This document shows positions 11,039 to 22,256 of a stretch of DNA of 64,000 nt, one piece after another. Within the stretch, counting starts at the first letter, position 1; each line of letters starts with the position of its first letter. The notes beneath the pieces were generated by a model. The model worked only from the letters and a program-made list of their open reading frames with translations. It was not told the origin of the DNA and ran no database searches. This DNA comes from Cycas panzhihuaensis (Eukaryota; Cycadophyta), in assembly GCA_023213395.1 (NCBI GenBank), contig CM041465.1, positions 67,897,741 to 67,961,740 on the forward strand. The letters are read 5' to 3'. Both the position numbers and the translations under genes were made by a program.

Positions 11039-11686
11039 CTATTGGACTTTAGTCTTGCAAGGTGGAGGAGGTGCCTCACATCGTTGTGAGGGCTTGAGAG
11101 GTTTCTTGAGACTCGCTTGGATCTTAATGGCCTTAATCACCAAGTACTTGGCTATGGTGGAGTCACATGTAGTTGCCCCCATTTTAAAGACTTTAACGTG
11201 GACTTCTGGATGGAGGGTGTTGACAAAGAGATCCCTCTTTAGCTCCTCAAGCAAGGTTGTCTTCGTGGAGTGGAGGAGGTCATGGAAGCATCTCACAAAG
11301 TCATGATTCATCTTATCGTGACCTTGTTCAAGAGACAAAAGAGCTTCCATCCCACTCTTAAAGGGACGATCTACGTCAAAATAGTTGACAAATTCATCCA
11401 TAAGTTATTAGAATAAAAAGATAGAATGTGCTAACAGGTGATAGAACCACTTAAGAGCATTGCCTTGAAGGGAACATGGTAAGAGCTTCATGAGTATGTG
11501 ATCGTAAGCCCAATAATTGATGCATGCCATAGAAAAATCATAGACATACTCTGTTGGGTCTTGTGATGAGGTTCCATTAAATTTGGGAACCTTAGGAGGG
11601 TGAGGCAGTAAGTTGGTTCTTAGCGCCTCGATGGATAGAGGTGTTGATCTATAGTCCATAAAGGGATGTGCCATTGATTGGACCAT
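11039..11686 (-). pseudogene. Tat A gag core, complete unit
   Basis: Two minus-strand pieces, 11408-11686 then 11039-11401, separated by only a few bases and one stop, make a gag core of about 210 residues. Features are Pro-Lys-Phe-Asn-Gly-Thr at the start of the capsid-like fold, Asp-Pro-Thr-Glu-Tyr, a Trp-Ala-Tyr helix, Leu-Gln-Gly-Asn-Ala-Leu-Lys-Trp-Phe with the conserved Trp, then MDEFVNYF and LFVNTLHPEV. This matches the 'retrotransposon gag' pattern of a helical capsid. The same pieces recur at 1038-1640 and, more diverged, in Tat B near 58440-58760, which supports a shared lineage. Confidence 0.7.
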
Positions 11687-11844
11687 AGGATCAAAAGAAG
11701 GTAGAAGAGGAGGTGGGAAAGGTTACCCAAACCCTCCTTGAGAGATTTGGTTCAAAAGGGGATATTGACCTCCTTCCGTTTGGTGAGAAGGAGCTAATCC
11801 CAAAATTGAGGGAATTTGCATAGGAGTGGGTGGGTACAAGGGAT

Positions 11845-12927
11845 TCATCCCTCCTTGGAAAAATGCCCCTTATTGGAAAGGAGCTTGGGAAAAGATGCCT
11901 TGGGAAGGGACTTGCCCTCCTTGCAAAGGCACAATATAAGTGGTGACATAGGAGGATGGAAAAATGGGGTTTGAAACTGGGTTTTACTCGTATGGTCTAC
12001 CCATAGGTGGAATGACACCATAAGGATGCAAAGGGTCCACCCTATAAACTGGAAGGGAATTTCTCTTACCATGCCCCACAGATGAGAAGTATAACCTAGA
12101 GGCACATGGAGGGAAGGATCCCTAGGTTAAGACTCGAAATATGTGGGGGTGGGCCCCACATAGCTAGAAGTAGGGGTACATGTAGGTCCTCTAAATCTAA
12201 CAAGTTGTAGATATACTAGGTTGGGTGGAGGTGTAGTCGTTTGACTAGAAGGGGGCATGCTCATCCCAAGTTGGGAAGAGCACATGCCTTGAATGATGCC
12301 TAAAGAACATGGACCATGAGGAGAGGAAGATGAAGCGAAAGGCATGCTCATCGTAGGTAAGGGAGTTGAACGAGATGGACAAGGTAAGGTGGATGTAGAG
12401 GAAGGAAGCACAATGCTTCGTAAGACGCTCTCGAACCACTTAAGATGTGGTTGGAGGCGAGCGGCTTGGAAGCATTAGCTAAGGGCTTCGACAACATCCA
12501 CAAGAGGGGTATTCACTTGATCATAAGAGGTAGAAGGGAGCTCTTACGAGGCGGACCACGTGGGGCAGTCCTCATGAGAATCACCACTAGGGTGGTAGAA
12601 CTCTAGAGGAGAAGAGGCCTCTACTTCATGAGTAGAGAGGTGGCAAACTTGCGGTTGTTCTTAGTCACCCAGATAAAAGATAGGGTCCTCACCCTCTTAG
12701 GTGGGCCCTTGGAAAGAGGTAGAAGGCTCATGTGACCCGGATGTGTATGCATGATATGCCCAATTCAAAGGGAAACCTTCCATGGTCGAATCAGAATTCG
12801 ACGAATGAAGGGGATGATAAGAGAGATCTTCCAAAAAAGGAGAAGGCCTCATAAGCAACATGAAAACCATCGCATACAAATTCCCCCTGGAGGTTAGAAG
12901 GAAGAAACAAAGGATAGTGAGACGCAA
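11845..12927 (-). pseudogene. N-terminal, low-complexity gag region of Tat A
   Basis: Frames at 12697-12927, 12127-12411 and 11845-12105 are rich in Pro, Ser, His and Met and lack a recognisable domain. All recur in the second unit at 1748-2866. They lie between the leader and the gag core, where Tat/Ogre elements often carry a long disordered N-terminus. Frames change several times, so this was probably one reading frame now broken. Confidence 0.4.
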
Positions 12928-13020
12928 GCGTTAGGGGCCACCCAACTAAACAATGAGAGCTACCAGAAAGGAGGTAGTGCCAACAGGAAGGAAGAGAGGA
13001 TTAATCCCTTACTGGCAGTT

Positions 13021-13037
13021 CCCTAGTATGATCGCCA
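13021..13037 (-). other. Primer-binding site of Tat A
   Basis: The minus strand reads TGGCGATCATACTAGGG, 15 bases past the LTR end. Its start (TGGCGA) and the ACT.GGGA.C pattern fit the tRNA-Arg primer site of Tat/Ogre elements, although four or more positions differ. Confidence 0.6.
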
Positions 13038-13052
13038 GTAGAATCGCACCTA

Positions 13053-16000
13053 TGGGGGGGGGTAACCACACTTAGTTAAGATCAAACCAACTAACAAAGT
13101 GTTTCAGAGCTGAGGATCTATTGGGCAAGTCAAAGAAATCACCCACAAAGGGTGTCCTACGTCGGAATGCAAGTTTGGGACCCACAAATGGCGCATAAAC
13201 CCCTTTGAGGCAACTCTACCTTGATTGGGAGTGATAAAGAGATGAGGGATATCCTCAGTTTCCCGAGTAACCTCAAAAGATGGGCCCTCCTACCCTTAGA
13301 TGGCCAAAGGAGGGAGGAGAGGACAGGCAAGGGAATGGCTCCTTGCGTGAAAAGGGGATATGAGAGAGGTGTTTTTAGGTAGGAAATAAGAGTGATATGC
13401 ACTCATGAAGGATTGGGAAGGTGGCCAATCCTACGGGTGCAGAACTGACCTAAAGCTCACGCTGGGGTGACCTAGCTACGATAAATAAAACAATGACCAA
13501 AGGAAAAGGGGAGCCTTAAAAAGGAGATTCCCTTAGGACATTACACCTAAGGTTATCTTAAGAGTGTGAGTTATTAATGGAAATATTTTAATACTTTTGC
13601 ATGTGGGTTGCTATCTAAAGTGTGTATTGATGAGGTTGCGTATGCGATAATGTGTTCTTATGTGCAAAAGAGTTCTTTCAAAAAAAGAGAAGAATAGCAT
13701 AAAAACCCACTCATTCACTCACGCATGCATATCCTCACTCTCATTAACTTCTGAGCATGAAAGGAAGGGAGCTAACAAGGAAGCTATGTGCGATACAAGG
13801 TGTATGTAAGGGATGCAAGTTCAACTAATCGTGCAACAAATAGACATGTAATAAATATGATCCTTATCTCATGCACTTTGTCAAACAAGAAAGCAGGCTA
13901 ACTAAGTGTAAATAATATATGAAAATTACCTTTCTTTTCTTTTCCTTTAAGTGATATATGGGGGTGAAGGAAGGCAAGCGAGAGAAAGAGGACTAAAGGG
14001 AAGCGGGAGGCATACCTGGGAACTAGGCAGTCAAAGGAGCGCTACCCCTTGTCGTATTCACTTTCATCATGTTATTTCCAACTGCGGATGACGTGACAAA
14101 GTGATGCCAGTGAAGGAGGGTAGGGGCTTCCTTACCTTCCCCAAATCCAAAGGGAAACAGAAGAGAAAGGAAGAGTTGTAACAAAAGGACTCAAACGAAA
14201 TAGCGATCAAAAAGGCAGGAACGTACCTGGATTGGAATATCCTTCTTCTTCTTCACATATAGCAAGAAGGGAATCTGTAACTAAGTAATGTTTTCCCTTT
14301 TCCACGGGGCAGTAAGAACACAAGGGATATATGTGCAATATATAGAATAATATAATGCAAACTATCTAAGTCAAAGAAACATTTACAACACAAGACTAAC
14401 TCTCAACTCCTTTTTATGCTAACTTGCGAATAATATAAAAAAGGAGCTTGGAGGAGAAAGGATGTGGTTAGCCTCAGAATAGCTAACCCTCCCAGGTCTA
14501 CGATACTCCATGCTGTCTAAGTACCAAAGTGGCTAAGCAAGGTAAATTTAACAAAACCTTGAGATGTAAACAACAGATTACGGGCAAGATTACATGTGTT
14601 GTCAATGTTGCAAAAGCTGCAAAGTGCAAGTTTTGTAACCTCAAACTAGCCTAACACCAAGCGATGGGTACGGTATAGTTTGGGGCCATAATACCACTCG
14701 TGTAAGGTCTACAAAGCTAAGAGCAAGCACAGTAATAGGCTGCATACATTGCTACTAGCAGCAACCTCTCTTCCAATAGCTCTTTGGAAGCCTAAGGGAA
14801 GCACAGAGGAGGAAGAGGTAGGGAGAGAAGGGAGTTGTCCTTGAAGAGAAGGCTCATTGGGTGCGGAACCTGCCTTTACTCCTTTCACTCTCCCTTGAAG
14901 CCTCTTCCTCACTACCTCCTTGGAGAAACCAGGGAAGAGCTAGAAGGAAACAACGAGCAAACAAAAAAGGGAGGGTTTACCTCCTGTTTACAGCAGCCAA
15001 AAAAAAATGGAGAAAGAAGGTGTTATAGGAAGTATACAAATGACTTTTGTAATATTTGAAAGGGGTAAAGCAAAATAAAAGGTAATGAGTATCTGCTATG
15101 GGTAGATCAGGGGCATATCTACCTAAAAAATAAGAGAGGAAATCTAGCCTTGTGGAGTTTATGGGTAAAACCCCAAAGGAGCAATAAACTGGAGATAAAA
15201 CTAGAATAAGATAGGAGATATGTGCTTAACGGTGTACTTGGAGTACGTCTTTCCTTTAGTTAGCCATATTGCAGGCCTACTATTGTAGATCTGGAGATAC
15301 AGAGGACTAGTATCATGCTGGGAAATTGATGTTTCAGACCTGTATTATTGTAGGGCATTTATGTGGAAAAGTCCCAAGAGTGAGTGAGAGAGAGAGTTTG
15401 AGAGATTGGAAGAAAAAGAAATGAAGGCATTTTTGGGTTTTTTTAACCAAACCCTACCTCAACTAAGCAATTAGAGTTCAGCTTGGGCCGGGAATATGTC
15501 TTTGCCATATGGAAATTTCATAATAACTAAGAAATTAGCCACGGTAAATTTTAAAAAAATAAAATATGACAGTTGCCCCATGGTAAACTCTGCGGTACCA
15601 TGAATTTTGCAGCAGTACCATGATCTTTATCGCAGTACATCAGAAAAATAACAAAAGGAAGTTTGGAAGCTCAAGAAAAAGGGGATGCTTCAAGCCTAAG
15701 GGGCATGGCATTCTGTCTAGGTGGCAAGAGATAGTCATGGGACCTAAGAAACCTACGATAGGCAAAATATCAAAGGTGAGAAGCTCCCAAAAAGTTAATA
15801 AGTAAGTAAAAAGATGCCAACCATGCCTAGGCAAGAAGCTAGAGGTCATGGTGTGTCAATAGGTGATGTGATCATACTACAGGAACCAATTGGTACTTGG
15901 GGACAATGCGGAGATGTGGAGGAGGGTTGTGAAGTGCCATGGGATGAATATCCCTAGATCGTCATAGGCTGAAGTAGTGTAATGTAACATGATCAAGCAG

Positions 16001-16158
16001 CAGATGCATAATGATCACTCAGTTAATTAAACAGTCATGTAATACAAATGAAATGCTTTAATCCACCTCTAGTAGAACTGATAAAGGTGAAGGATAGAAG
16101 TGTACCTACACTTACCTAAGTCAACCCATCCACATCCATTCCCGGTAGCCAGGAAACA
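13053..16158 (-). repeat. Tat A 5' LTR
   Basis: This LTR of about 3.1 kb is homologous from end to end with 3016-6102. On the minus strand it starts TGTTTCCTGG at 16158 and ends in CA at 13053. Homology with the other LTR stops sharply at 16158/6102, which sets the boundary. The flank on its right (16159 onward, starting TTAAC) belongs to copia A. The matching target-site copy would lie beyond the left edge of the window, so it cannot be tested here. Confidence 0.88.
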
Positions 16159-16426
16159 TTAACAAAACCTAAATAGAAATAAGCTTAACAACTAGGAAGA
16201 AGATTTCATAGAAATCTATACCTACTTTTTGTGCAAAGCCTTTTGCCACCAAACTTGCTCTATATCTATTAACTTTCCTATCAACATCAATTTTTCTTTT
16301 ATAGACTCACCTGCAGCCAATAATTTTTCTACCTTGTAGAAGTTCTACTAGGTACCATGAGTTATTCTTCTCTAGGGCATCCATTTCTTCATGCATAGCC
16401 TTTATCTATTTTGCACTATGGTCATC
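16159..16426 (-). pseudogene. Copia A reverse transcriptase fragment
   Basis: Read on the minus strand this gives a Met-His-Glu-Glu-Met-Asp-Ala-Leu-Glu-Lys-Asn segment, a Trp-Tyr-Leu-Val stretch and Leu-Val-Ala-Lys-Gly-Phe-Ala-Gln, the opening of a Ty1/copia reverse transcriptase. It continues the frame found just right of copia B at 23053-23160, so the two fragments were adjacent before copia B inserted. At 16158 it is cut by the edge of Tat A, and the rest of the enzyme must lie left of the window. Several in-frame stops are present. Confidence 0.72.
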
Positions 16427-16979
16427 TGTTAAACCTTATGTTTATATGTTAAGATTATGTACTTTATTTTTTATGTAATATTTGTACTTATATACTTTAG
16501 GAGTGACTTATCACTTAAGTGATAAAGTGCACACCCATATTCTTTCTAGTGATACAACATTGTCACTAAAGGGTCAAATGACCCCCCATGGACTTTTGCT
16601 CACTTGAGAGCCCTAGAAGGACACATGTCCTATATGTAAGCCATGTACCTTGGATGTTTGACACTTGTCAAACATCCAATGCCTTAGGTCTCTCATTTCA
16701 CTCTATATAATGAGACCTCTCCTCATTGTTCTCATGTAGAGTTAGAGCTGTATTGTTATATTGTTAGTTTTCTAATCAAATTGTTTATTCATTTGGAGGT
16801 TGGACCAATTCCAACCCCACACATTTTGTATCATTTTCTTGCTCCTTCATTTTCATGATTTGTCTTGCTTATTTTTTTCATCTTGAGAGTATCATACTTG
16901 TTAGCATTTGTGCTTTCTAGAACTAGAGTGAACCTAGCTTCTAGATCTTAGGATTATGAGGCCATTAGGCCCCTTTTCA
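16427..16979 (+). repeat. Copia B 5' LTR
   Basis: It begins TGTTAAACC, ends CCTTTTCA, and is 553 bp. It matches 22502-23052 throughout. TATATAA at 16704-16710, within a CTCTATATAATGAG context, is conserved in the other LTR and is a good candidate promoter TATA box. The boundary is fixed by the primer site that follows five bases later. Confidence 0.9.
16704..16710 (+). promoter_or_regulatory. Candidate TATA box of copia B 5' LTR
   Basis: TATATAA lies about 280 bases into the LTR and is identical in the 3' LTR at 22777-22783. Its position fits the start of the U3-R boundary. Confidence 0.55.
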
Positions 16980-16983
16980 CATT

Positions 16984-16995
16984 CGGTATCAGAGC
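16984..16995 (+). other. Copia B primer-binding site
   Basis: CGGTATCAGAGC differs by one base from the initiator tRNA-Met complement TGGTATCAGAGC that is usual in plant Ty1/copia elements. It lies five bases after the LTR. Confidence 0.8.
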
Positions 16996-19207
16996 TAGAG
17001 GAGACTAGTTCCCTCTATTTTGATTTTTTCTGCTTAAGGAGATTCAAAGAAGGGTTACAAACACTTGGTGATGGCCTTTGCCCTCCGAAGACGATCCAAG
17101 GTTTGCTAAGATCCATTTTCTGTAGATTCAAGCTTCTTGGAGCAGTGTTGAAGGCTAGAGGAAGGCTACTTTCAGATCTGAATTTTTTTTTCAGATCTCT
17201 ATCAAAGGGTGCAACAATGTTTTTTTCAAAAATAATGCTTTTTCTTTAATTTTTCTTCAAGAAAACAAAAAAAAATAGAGATAAGAGACAGATCTAATAT
17301 ATTAGATCACTTTGTGACTATAAATCAGCTTTGTAAGCATTTTTTTAGGCTCATAATTATTTTGCAATCAATTTGTATCAGTTGTTCCTCAAATCTTGGC
17401 AAGTTTACTCACGATTTTTGTAATTTTTCTACTAAAATCTATATTTTTTAGCTAATGTTTTTCTCACATTTGGGTGATAAGCTATTCTCCAACCATTTGA
17501 AGCTCTGAGACTAAATTTACTTGAAGTTTGAGGTTCATTGTAGGCCGTGGATCAATTTCTTAGCATTTTTAGCCTTGAAACTCCACTCAAAAAGCACAAA
17601 AAATTACTATTTTTCACTCTTTTTTTCTCATATCAAGCGGGTTGTCCACATACTGACCCTGCATACAGCTGTAGAAGACTTAAGGGAAGAGTTTTAGTGA
17701 TTAATACGAAGGTTTAAAACCCTAGACAACCATATAGCAGCAGTTTTCCTTTCTCAAGAATGTGTAACCAGCCATAACTTCAATTACTTGTAGCTCTCTG
17801 CACACTTGACGAAAAACCTTAAGATTTTAGAGGGAGTTAGATACCACTAGGGCACCCCTCCTCCTGAAATTTTCAACACAAACATAGGTCTCTACACGTT
17901 GTTCTCATCATTTGCGTATCCATGGGAGTCGTCCAAATCGCACTGCCATGATCGACCTTTTTTTTATCTTGAAAATTTTAAATCAAACTTTTGATTTTTA
18001 AAGTTTAAAATCTTCATTGTACTTAGTGATTTCATCAAATCATTAAAGTTGAAACAGTCACTCATCTTTGGATATTAAAATTTCTGAGTTTAAGTCCTCA
18101 ATCAAGGCTCCCTGCGTGGTATTCTTGCTGCTCAAATTTGTAAAAAAAATATTAAATTTCAATGTTTGTTTTTTGGCATTTTCTGCCTTATTTAACACTT
18201 ATTTCATATTTGCAAGAGTTAAAAGGCATTGAAAGGAATGATTTTTAAGTGTTGTGACCTTGTTAAAGTGATCCTCATCATTGTTTCAACATTTTTTCTA
18301 AGGAACCTTGCATAGTGACATACTTCCCTTAGTCTCAAAAAGGGCTCAAGAAGACTTATTTCTTAATAAAATCACTCATTTTTTGTTGATTGTTGGGACT
18401 GTTTTAAAGTCCTAACACTTGGTGCTTGGTGTTCTTTGGCAAGTGGTCTTCTTCTCTTCACTTTTGAGCATTAAAAGGAACCCACTTGTACTTTCATTAC
18501 AAGGTTTTGCTTTGCTTCTTTGAGTACTTAGCATCTTTTCAAAGTACTTTTTTCTTGCAAAACTTGTTGTACTCAAGCATCTTTCTTTACTTAGATTCGT
18601 ATAAGCACTTTCACTTCATTAAGTCCTCATTGTAAACAACACTTTAAGTGTTTATTTAATGTACTAGCTTGCTTCTTTTTTAAGCCTCTTTCATTGTAAG
18701 CTTAATCAAGCACTTTCATAAGTACATCATCCAAGTAAAATAAATCTTAAATTCACTTTAACCTTCTAAACATTTAACTTTAAAATTCTTGTTGGAGAGG
18801 CCCGAAAAAGGTTCAAACCTTGCCTCTGAAATAACATTAAGTTTGGTGCATTCCCTAGGGGACCAACTGATCATACAATCAGTGCATGATAATTAAGGTT
18901 GCTTGAGGGAAAGGAGGTTCGAAAAGGGTGTTATTGGAGCTGTGAATCCCAGAGAAAGCATGTTGTGTCCATGCAAATCAACCCTATCTACCTTGTTTTA
19001 GATTTAACTTGGCCAACTATTGGATCTCCTCTATATATCAGGGTTGGACCAACTCCATAACCTAGTCCTCCACCCCTCATTATTCCATTCAATTGTTGGA
19101 TTTTCTAGTAAGATCATAACTGTTGGTTTTGTTAGAAGGTGGAACTTAAGCGTCGAAAGCTTTGAGTTTCTAAGTTATCTGCTAGCTTCAAGCCTTACAA
19201 CTGAAAC
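16996..19207 (+). other. Long untranslated leader of copia B
   Basis: About 2.2 kb between the primer site and gag shows no recognisable coding domain; the short frames at 16956-17249 and 19020-19244 lack homology that I can name. It is T-rich with several homopolymer runs. Leaders this long are unusual for copia, where a few hundred bases are common; it may include older inserted sequence. Confidence 0.5.
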
Positions 19208-19990
19208 ATGGCTACTATTAACATGCTTAATGCATGCACTATAAGATTAACAGGTCAAGATAACTATCAAGAATGGAAGAGGATCACTCAAAATCCCTTG
19301 ATCATGAATGAATTTTGGGATTATGTTTCTGGAGGGATACGCCAACCTGTACCTGTTGTCAATGGCAATGTAATTATTCAACCTAATGATGCTTTTGTTG
19401 CTACTTGGGAAGCCAAAGATGAAATCACTTTAGCATTCCTTCATATGATTCTTGATGTACATGTGGATCAAAACATTGTATGTGCAAAAACTTCTAAGGA
19501 AGCTTGGGACATTTTATCCTATTTGTATGAAAGGCGAGATAAAGCTTGCATTTTAATGGTAAAAGCCAAGTTGTATTCTGTAAAGTTTGTCAAGCCTATG
19601 TCAGCTTTTCTTTCCTCCATCAAGAAAGTATGTAATGAGTTGAATACACTAGGTAGTTCAGTAATAAGAGATGAACTTATAACATCTATTACCAAAGCTT
19701 TGCCAAAGGACTACAATAGATTTATATCTTCTACTACAAGAGATGGTTCTCTCAAAAGAATATCATTTAATGAATTTGAAAGTTTATTACTTCAAGAGGA
19801 ATAAATTTACACCAATGATAACGAGGATGAACCATCAACATTAGGTGCATTCATAGATAAATCAAAGGCCAAATAGAACCCCAAACCTACACTCTCAAAG
19901 CAGTTTGGAAACATGAAGATTGGTTCTTCAAAGACTAATGTTGTGTGTCATTATTGTGACAAACCTGGCCACATTACACCTTATTATAGG
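19208..19990 (+). pseudogene. Copia B gag (UBN2 type) with zinc knuckle
   Basis: The open frame 19208-19804 gives 198 residues: an N-terminal Leu-Thr-Gly-Gln-Asp-Asn-Tyr-Gln-Glu-Trp motif, Ala-Lys-Asp-Glu-Ile, Lys-Glu-Ala-Trp-Asp-Ile-Leu and a Leu-Pro-Lys-Asp-Tyr near the end. These are the landmarks of the UBN2/DUF4219 gag of plant copia. After a stop the reading resumes, and at about 19947-19990 shows Cys-x2-Cys-x4-His, a zinc knuckle whose last Cys is replaced by Tyr. Gag packages element RNA in the cytoplasm. The start Met is chosen because the element's typical N-terminal motif follows 14 residues later. This is the longest intact coding frame in the window. Confidence 0.82.
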
Positions 19991-20219
19991 AAGAAGCAAG
20001 CATATCTACGTTAATAGTAGCAGCATCCACATCACCAAAATCAGAGACAGTAGTAGCCATATCAACAATTCCAATAAAGATTCTAGCAATAGCAGCAGTA
20101 GCAACCCCCTCGACCAAATCGAGGTGCCTATCGAGGAGGTCAAAGAGGAAGTGGGGGTTTTAGAGGTGGCAATCAATGCCATTTCAATCAGTTTGTAAAT
20201 GAAGATAAATTATTTTGTG

Positions 20220-20560
20220 CTTATTAATCATGTAAGGTTGATGAAACTTGGATTATTGATTTTTGAACTTCACAACACATGACTAGGAGTAAAGAACTCC
20301 TTACCGATATCAAGGAAGGAAAAGGTCAATCAATGACCTTTGGCAATAATCAATCTGTTAAAATCTCTAGTACAGACACAATAGCTCCATTTCATTCTTC
20401 TTCTAATCCTTCATCTTCATTTCCTAATGGCAATGCCTACTTTATACCTTCTATGGATAAGAGCTTGCTATCTCTTAGCAAATTGGGCAAGCAACAGATG
20501 AGCATCTTGTTTAAAAATGGGAAATGTGTAATAAGTGACAAAGATGACTAAGTAGTAGAT
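20220..20560 (+). pseudogene. Copia B protease fragment
   Basis: Around 20245-20285 the plus strand reads Thr-Trp-Ile-Ile-Asp followed by a damaged Phe-stop and Thr-Ser-Gln-His-Met-Thr, equivalent to the Asp-Ser-Gly-Ala-x-x-His-Met active-site region of copia proteases. The frame continues through 20279-20551 with the Gly-x-Asn-x-Ser loop and Leu-Leu-Ser-Leu-Ser-Lys-Leu. The active-site Ser-Gly has been lost to a stop, so it is inactive. Confidence 0.65.
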
Positions 20561-20639
20561 GTTGGATATGAGGATCATGGCCTCTATAAATTGGATGCTA
20601 ATAATATAACACTTGATTCTGCTTACTCTGGTTCGATTG

Positions 20640-21545
20640 TCACTCAACACTTGTCTAAGATGCAACTGTGGCATCAATGCCTAGGCCATTTGAGCTTAGA
20701 CAATCTCAGGCAGATGATAAACAAAATAATGGTACATGGGCTTCCAAAGATATATGGCTGAAGCATGCATAATAGGGACTCAACATCTCTTATCTTTCTC
20801 TAAAGGTAAAGCTTAGCATGCATCACATCCTTTGCAGCTAGTACACTTAGATTTATGTGGACCTATGTCCACCACATCTTTTAGAGGAGCTTTGTACTAC
20901 ATCTCCTTCATTGATGACTTTTCTCATAAAGTCTGGATCTACTTCATCAAGCACAAGTCTGAAGCATTTTCAAAGTTTAAAGAATTCAAGCTTGAAGTGG
21001 AGAATGAGTATGGCCACTCTATCAAAACATGAAGGATAAACAATGGAGATGAATTTACTTCAAATGAATTCACCCAATTCTACAAGGATAATGGCATTTA
21101 GAGACAGCTCACTATTCCTCACACTCCTCAACAAAATGGAATCTCTGAAAGAATGAACAGAACTTTGGCTAATAAAGCCAAAGTAATGATGCATGCACAA
21201 GGACTCACTCAAGCTTACTTGGCAGAGGCATTCCACACAGCTGCCTATGTGGCCAATCAAAGTCCAACTACAGTAGTCAACGACATCACACCCGAGGAGG
21301 CATGGTCTGGCAAAAAGACAATTGTTAGCCATTTGAAGACTTTTAGGTGCACTGCTTATATGCACATCCCTGACCAGCAAAGAACAAAAATAGACAAACA
21401 TAGTCTAAAATGCATCTTTGTAGGTTATGCCATTCATAGCAAAACCTACAAGTTGTATGATCCCATTGGAAAGAAAATGCATCTCTCAAGAGATGTAATC
21501 TTTGTTGAAGATGATCATAAGGAGTTACAAACAGCATCCATGTGA
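20640..21545 (+). pseudogene. Copia B integrase
   Basis: It starts with a His-x-Cys/His-x-x-x-His zinc-binding segment (Leu-Trp-His-Gln-Cys-Leu-Gly-His at about 20665-20690). The catalytic core follows: Val-His-Leu-Asp-Leu-Cys-Gly-Pro (first Asp, about 20843), Phe-Ile-Asp-Asp-Phe-Ser, Asn-Gly-Asp-Glu-Phe (second Asp, about 21045), then Pro-His-Thr-Pro-Gln-Gln-Asn-Gly and Glu-Arg-Met-Asn-Arg (catalytic Glu, about 21150). After it come the copia C-terminal features Pro-Glu-Glu-Ala-Trp-Ser-Gly and Lys-Cys-Ile-Phe-Val-Gly-Tyr. A stop near 21030 and another near 21100 split the frame. All three acidic residues remain. Integrase would insert element DNA into host chromatin in the nucleus. Confidence 0.82.
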
Positions 21546-21739
21546 CCTCCCATTGACAAAGGCAAAAAGATTATTGAGGCTTTCTTTCCCTCTTAAACTT
21601 CTACTCCATGTACATCATTTACTCTTACTAGACTGTCCATATCATCTGATTTAGCTCCACTTGATCCTAGCACATCTTCTGTTGATCAACCACTTAGACC
21701 AGAAGATCTTGAGGTTCAAGTCACATCAATTCAAAAGTT

Positions 21740-22256
21740 ACCAAAATGGTATACTCAAACAGTACATGATGGCCACATCATTGAAGGAAAACGTCCATCA
21801 AAATACAGGCAGCAGACCAATTTTGTATTTATGGCTAAAGTGTTATGTGTTGATGAGCCTTCCACCTTTGAGGAGGCTTCTAAAAATGAAAATTGGAAGG
21901 CTGCTATGGATGAAGAAATCAATTCTATTGAAAAGAATGGTACTTGGGATTTGGTCGAATTGCCTAAACACAAACAGGCAATTAGTTACAAATGGGTCTA
22001 CAAGACCAAATTCCATTCTAATGGTATACTTAAATGGCAAAAGGCCTGCCTTGTGGCCAAAGGATTCAAACAAAAGAAAGGCATAGACTATGAGGAAACT
22101 TTTACACTAGTGGCTAATATAAACACCATCAGACTCATCTTGGTCTTAGTAGCTCAATGCAAGTGGCCAGTCTTTCACATGGACGTGAAAAGCACCTTTC
22201 TTAATGGCGATCTTCAGGAGGAGGTATACTTGAGCAGGATCACCCCACCAGGATAT
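21740..22256 (+). pseudogene. Copia B reverse transcriptase, N-terminal half only
   Basis: The frame 21831-22286 begins in the pre-RT spacer (Glu-Pro-Ser-Thr-Phe-Glu-Glu-Ala) and passes Met-Asp-Glu-Glu-Ile, Trp-Asp-Leu-Val, Lys-Trp-Val-Tyr-Lys-Thr-Lys, Leu-Val-Ala-Lys-Gly-Phe, and Met-Asp-Val-Lys-Ser-Thr-Phe-Leu-Asn-Gly-Asp-Leu, which holds the first palm Asp. It ends after Pro-Pro-Gly-Tyr at about 22256. Instead of the thumb and the YVDD box the sequence jumps directly into the end of RNase H. Copia reverse transcriptase plus RNase H should need roughly 1.2 kb more, so an internal deletion of that order is inferred. Confidence 0.82.

Larger units (their letters stand above)
6103..13052 (-). 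mobile_element. Tat A internal region, complete unit
   Basis: The internal domain is about 6.95 kb. Read on the minus strand it runs leader, gag (about 12930-10040), retropepsin (about 10030-9743), a linker, the front of reverse transcriptase (8780-8418), a non-coding-looking stretch with a strong hairpin, then an extra RNase H (7122-6766) and the polypurine tract. An additional RNase H of the 'TNNEVEY' type marks the Tat/Ogre branch of Ty3/gypsy. I cannot find the second half of reverse transcriptase with its YxDD motif, nor an integrase between the RNase H and the LTR, so the element could not move on its own. It could have been a non-autonomous family using partner enzymes. Confidence 0.8.

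Noticed and set aside
19020-19244. 74-residue plus-strand frame just before copia B gag
   Set aside because: No motif, overlaps the gag start in another frame, and lies in the untranslated leader.
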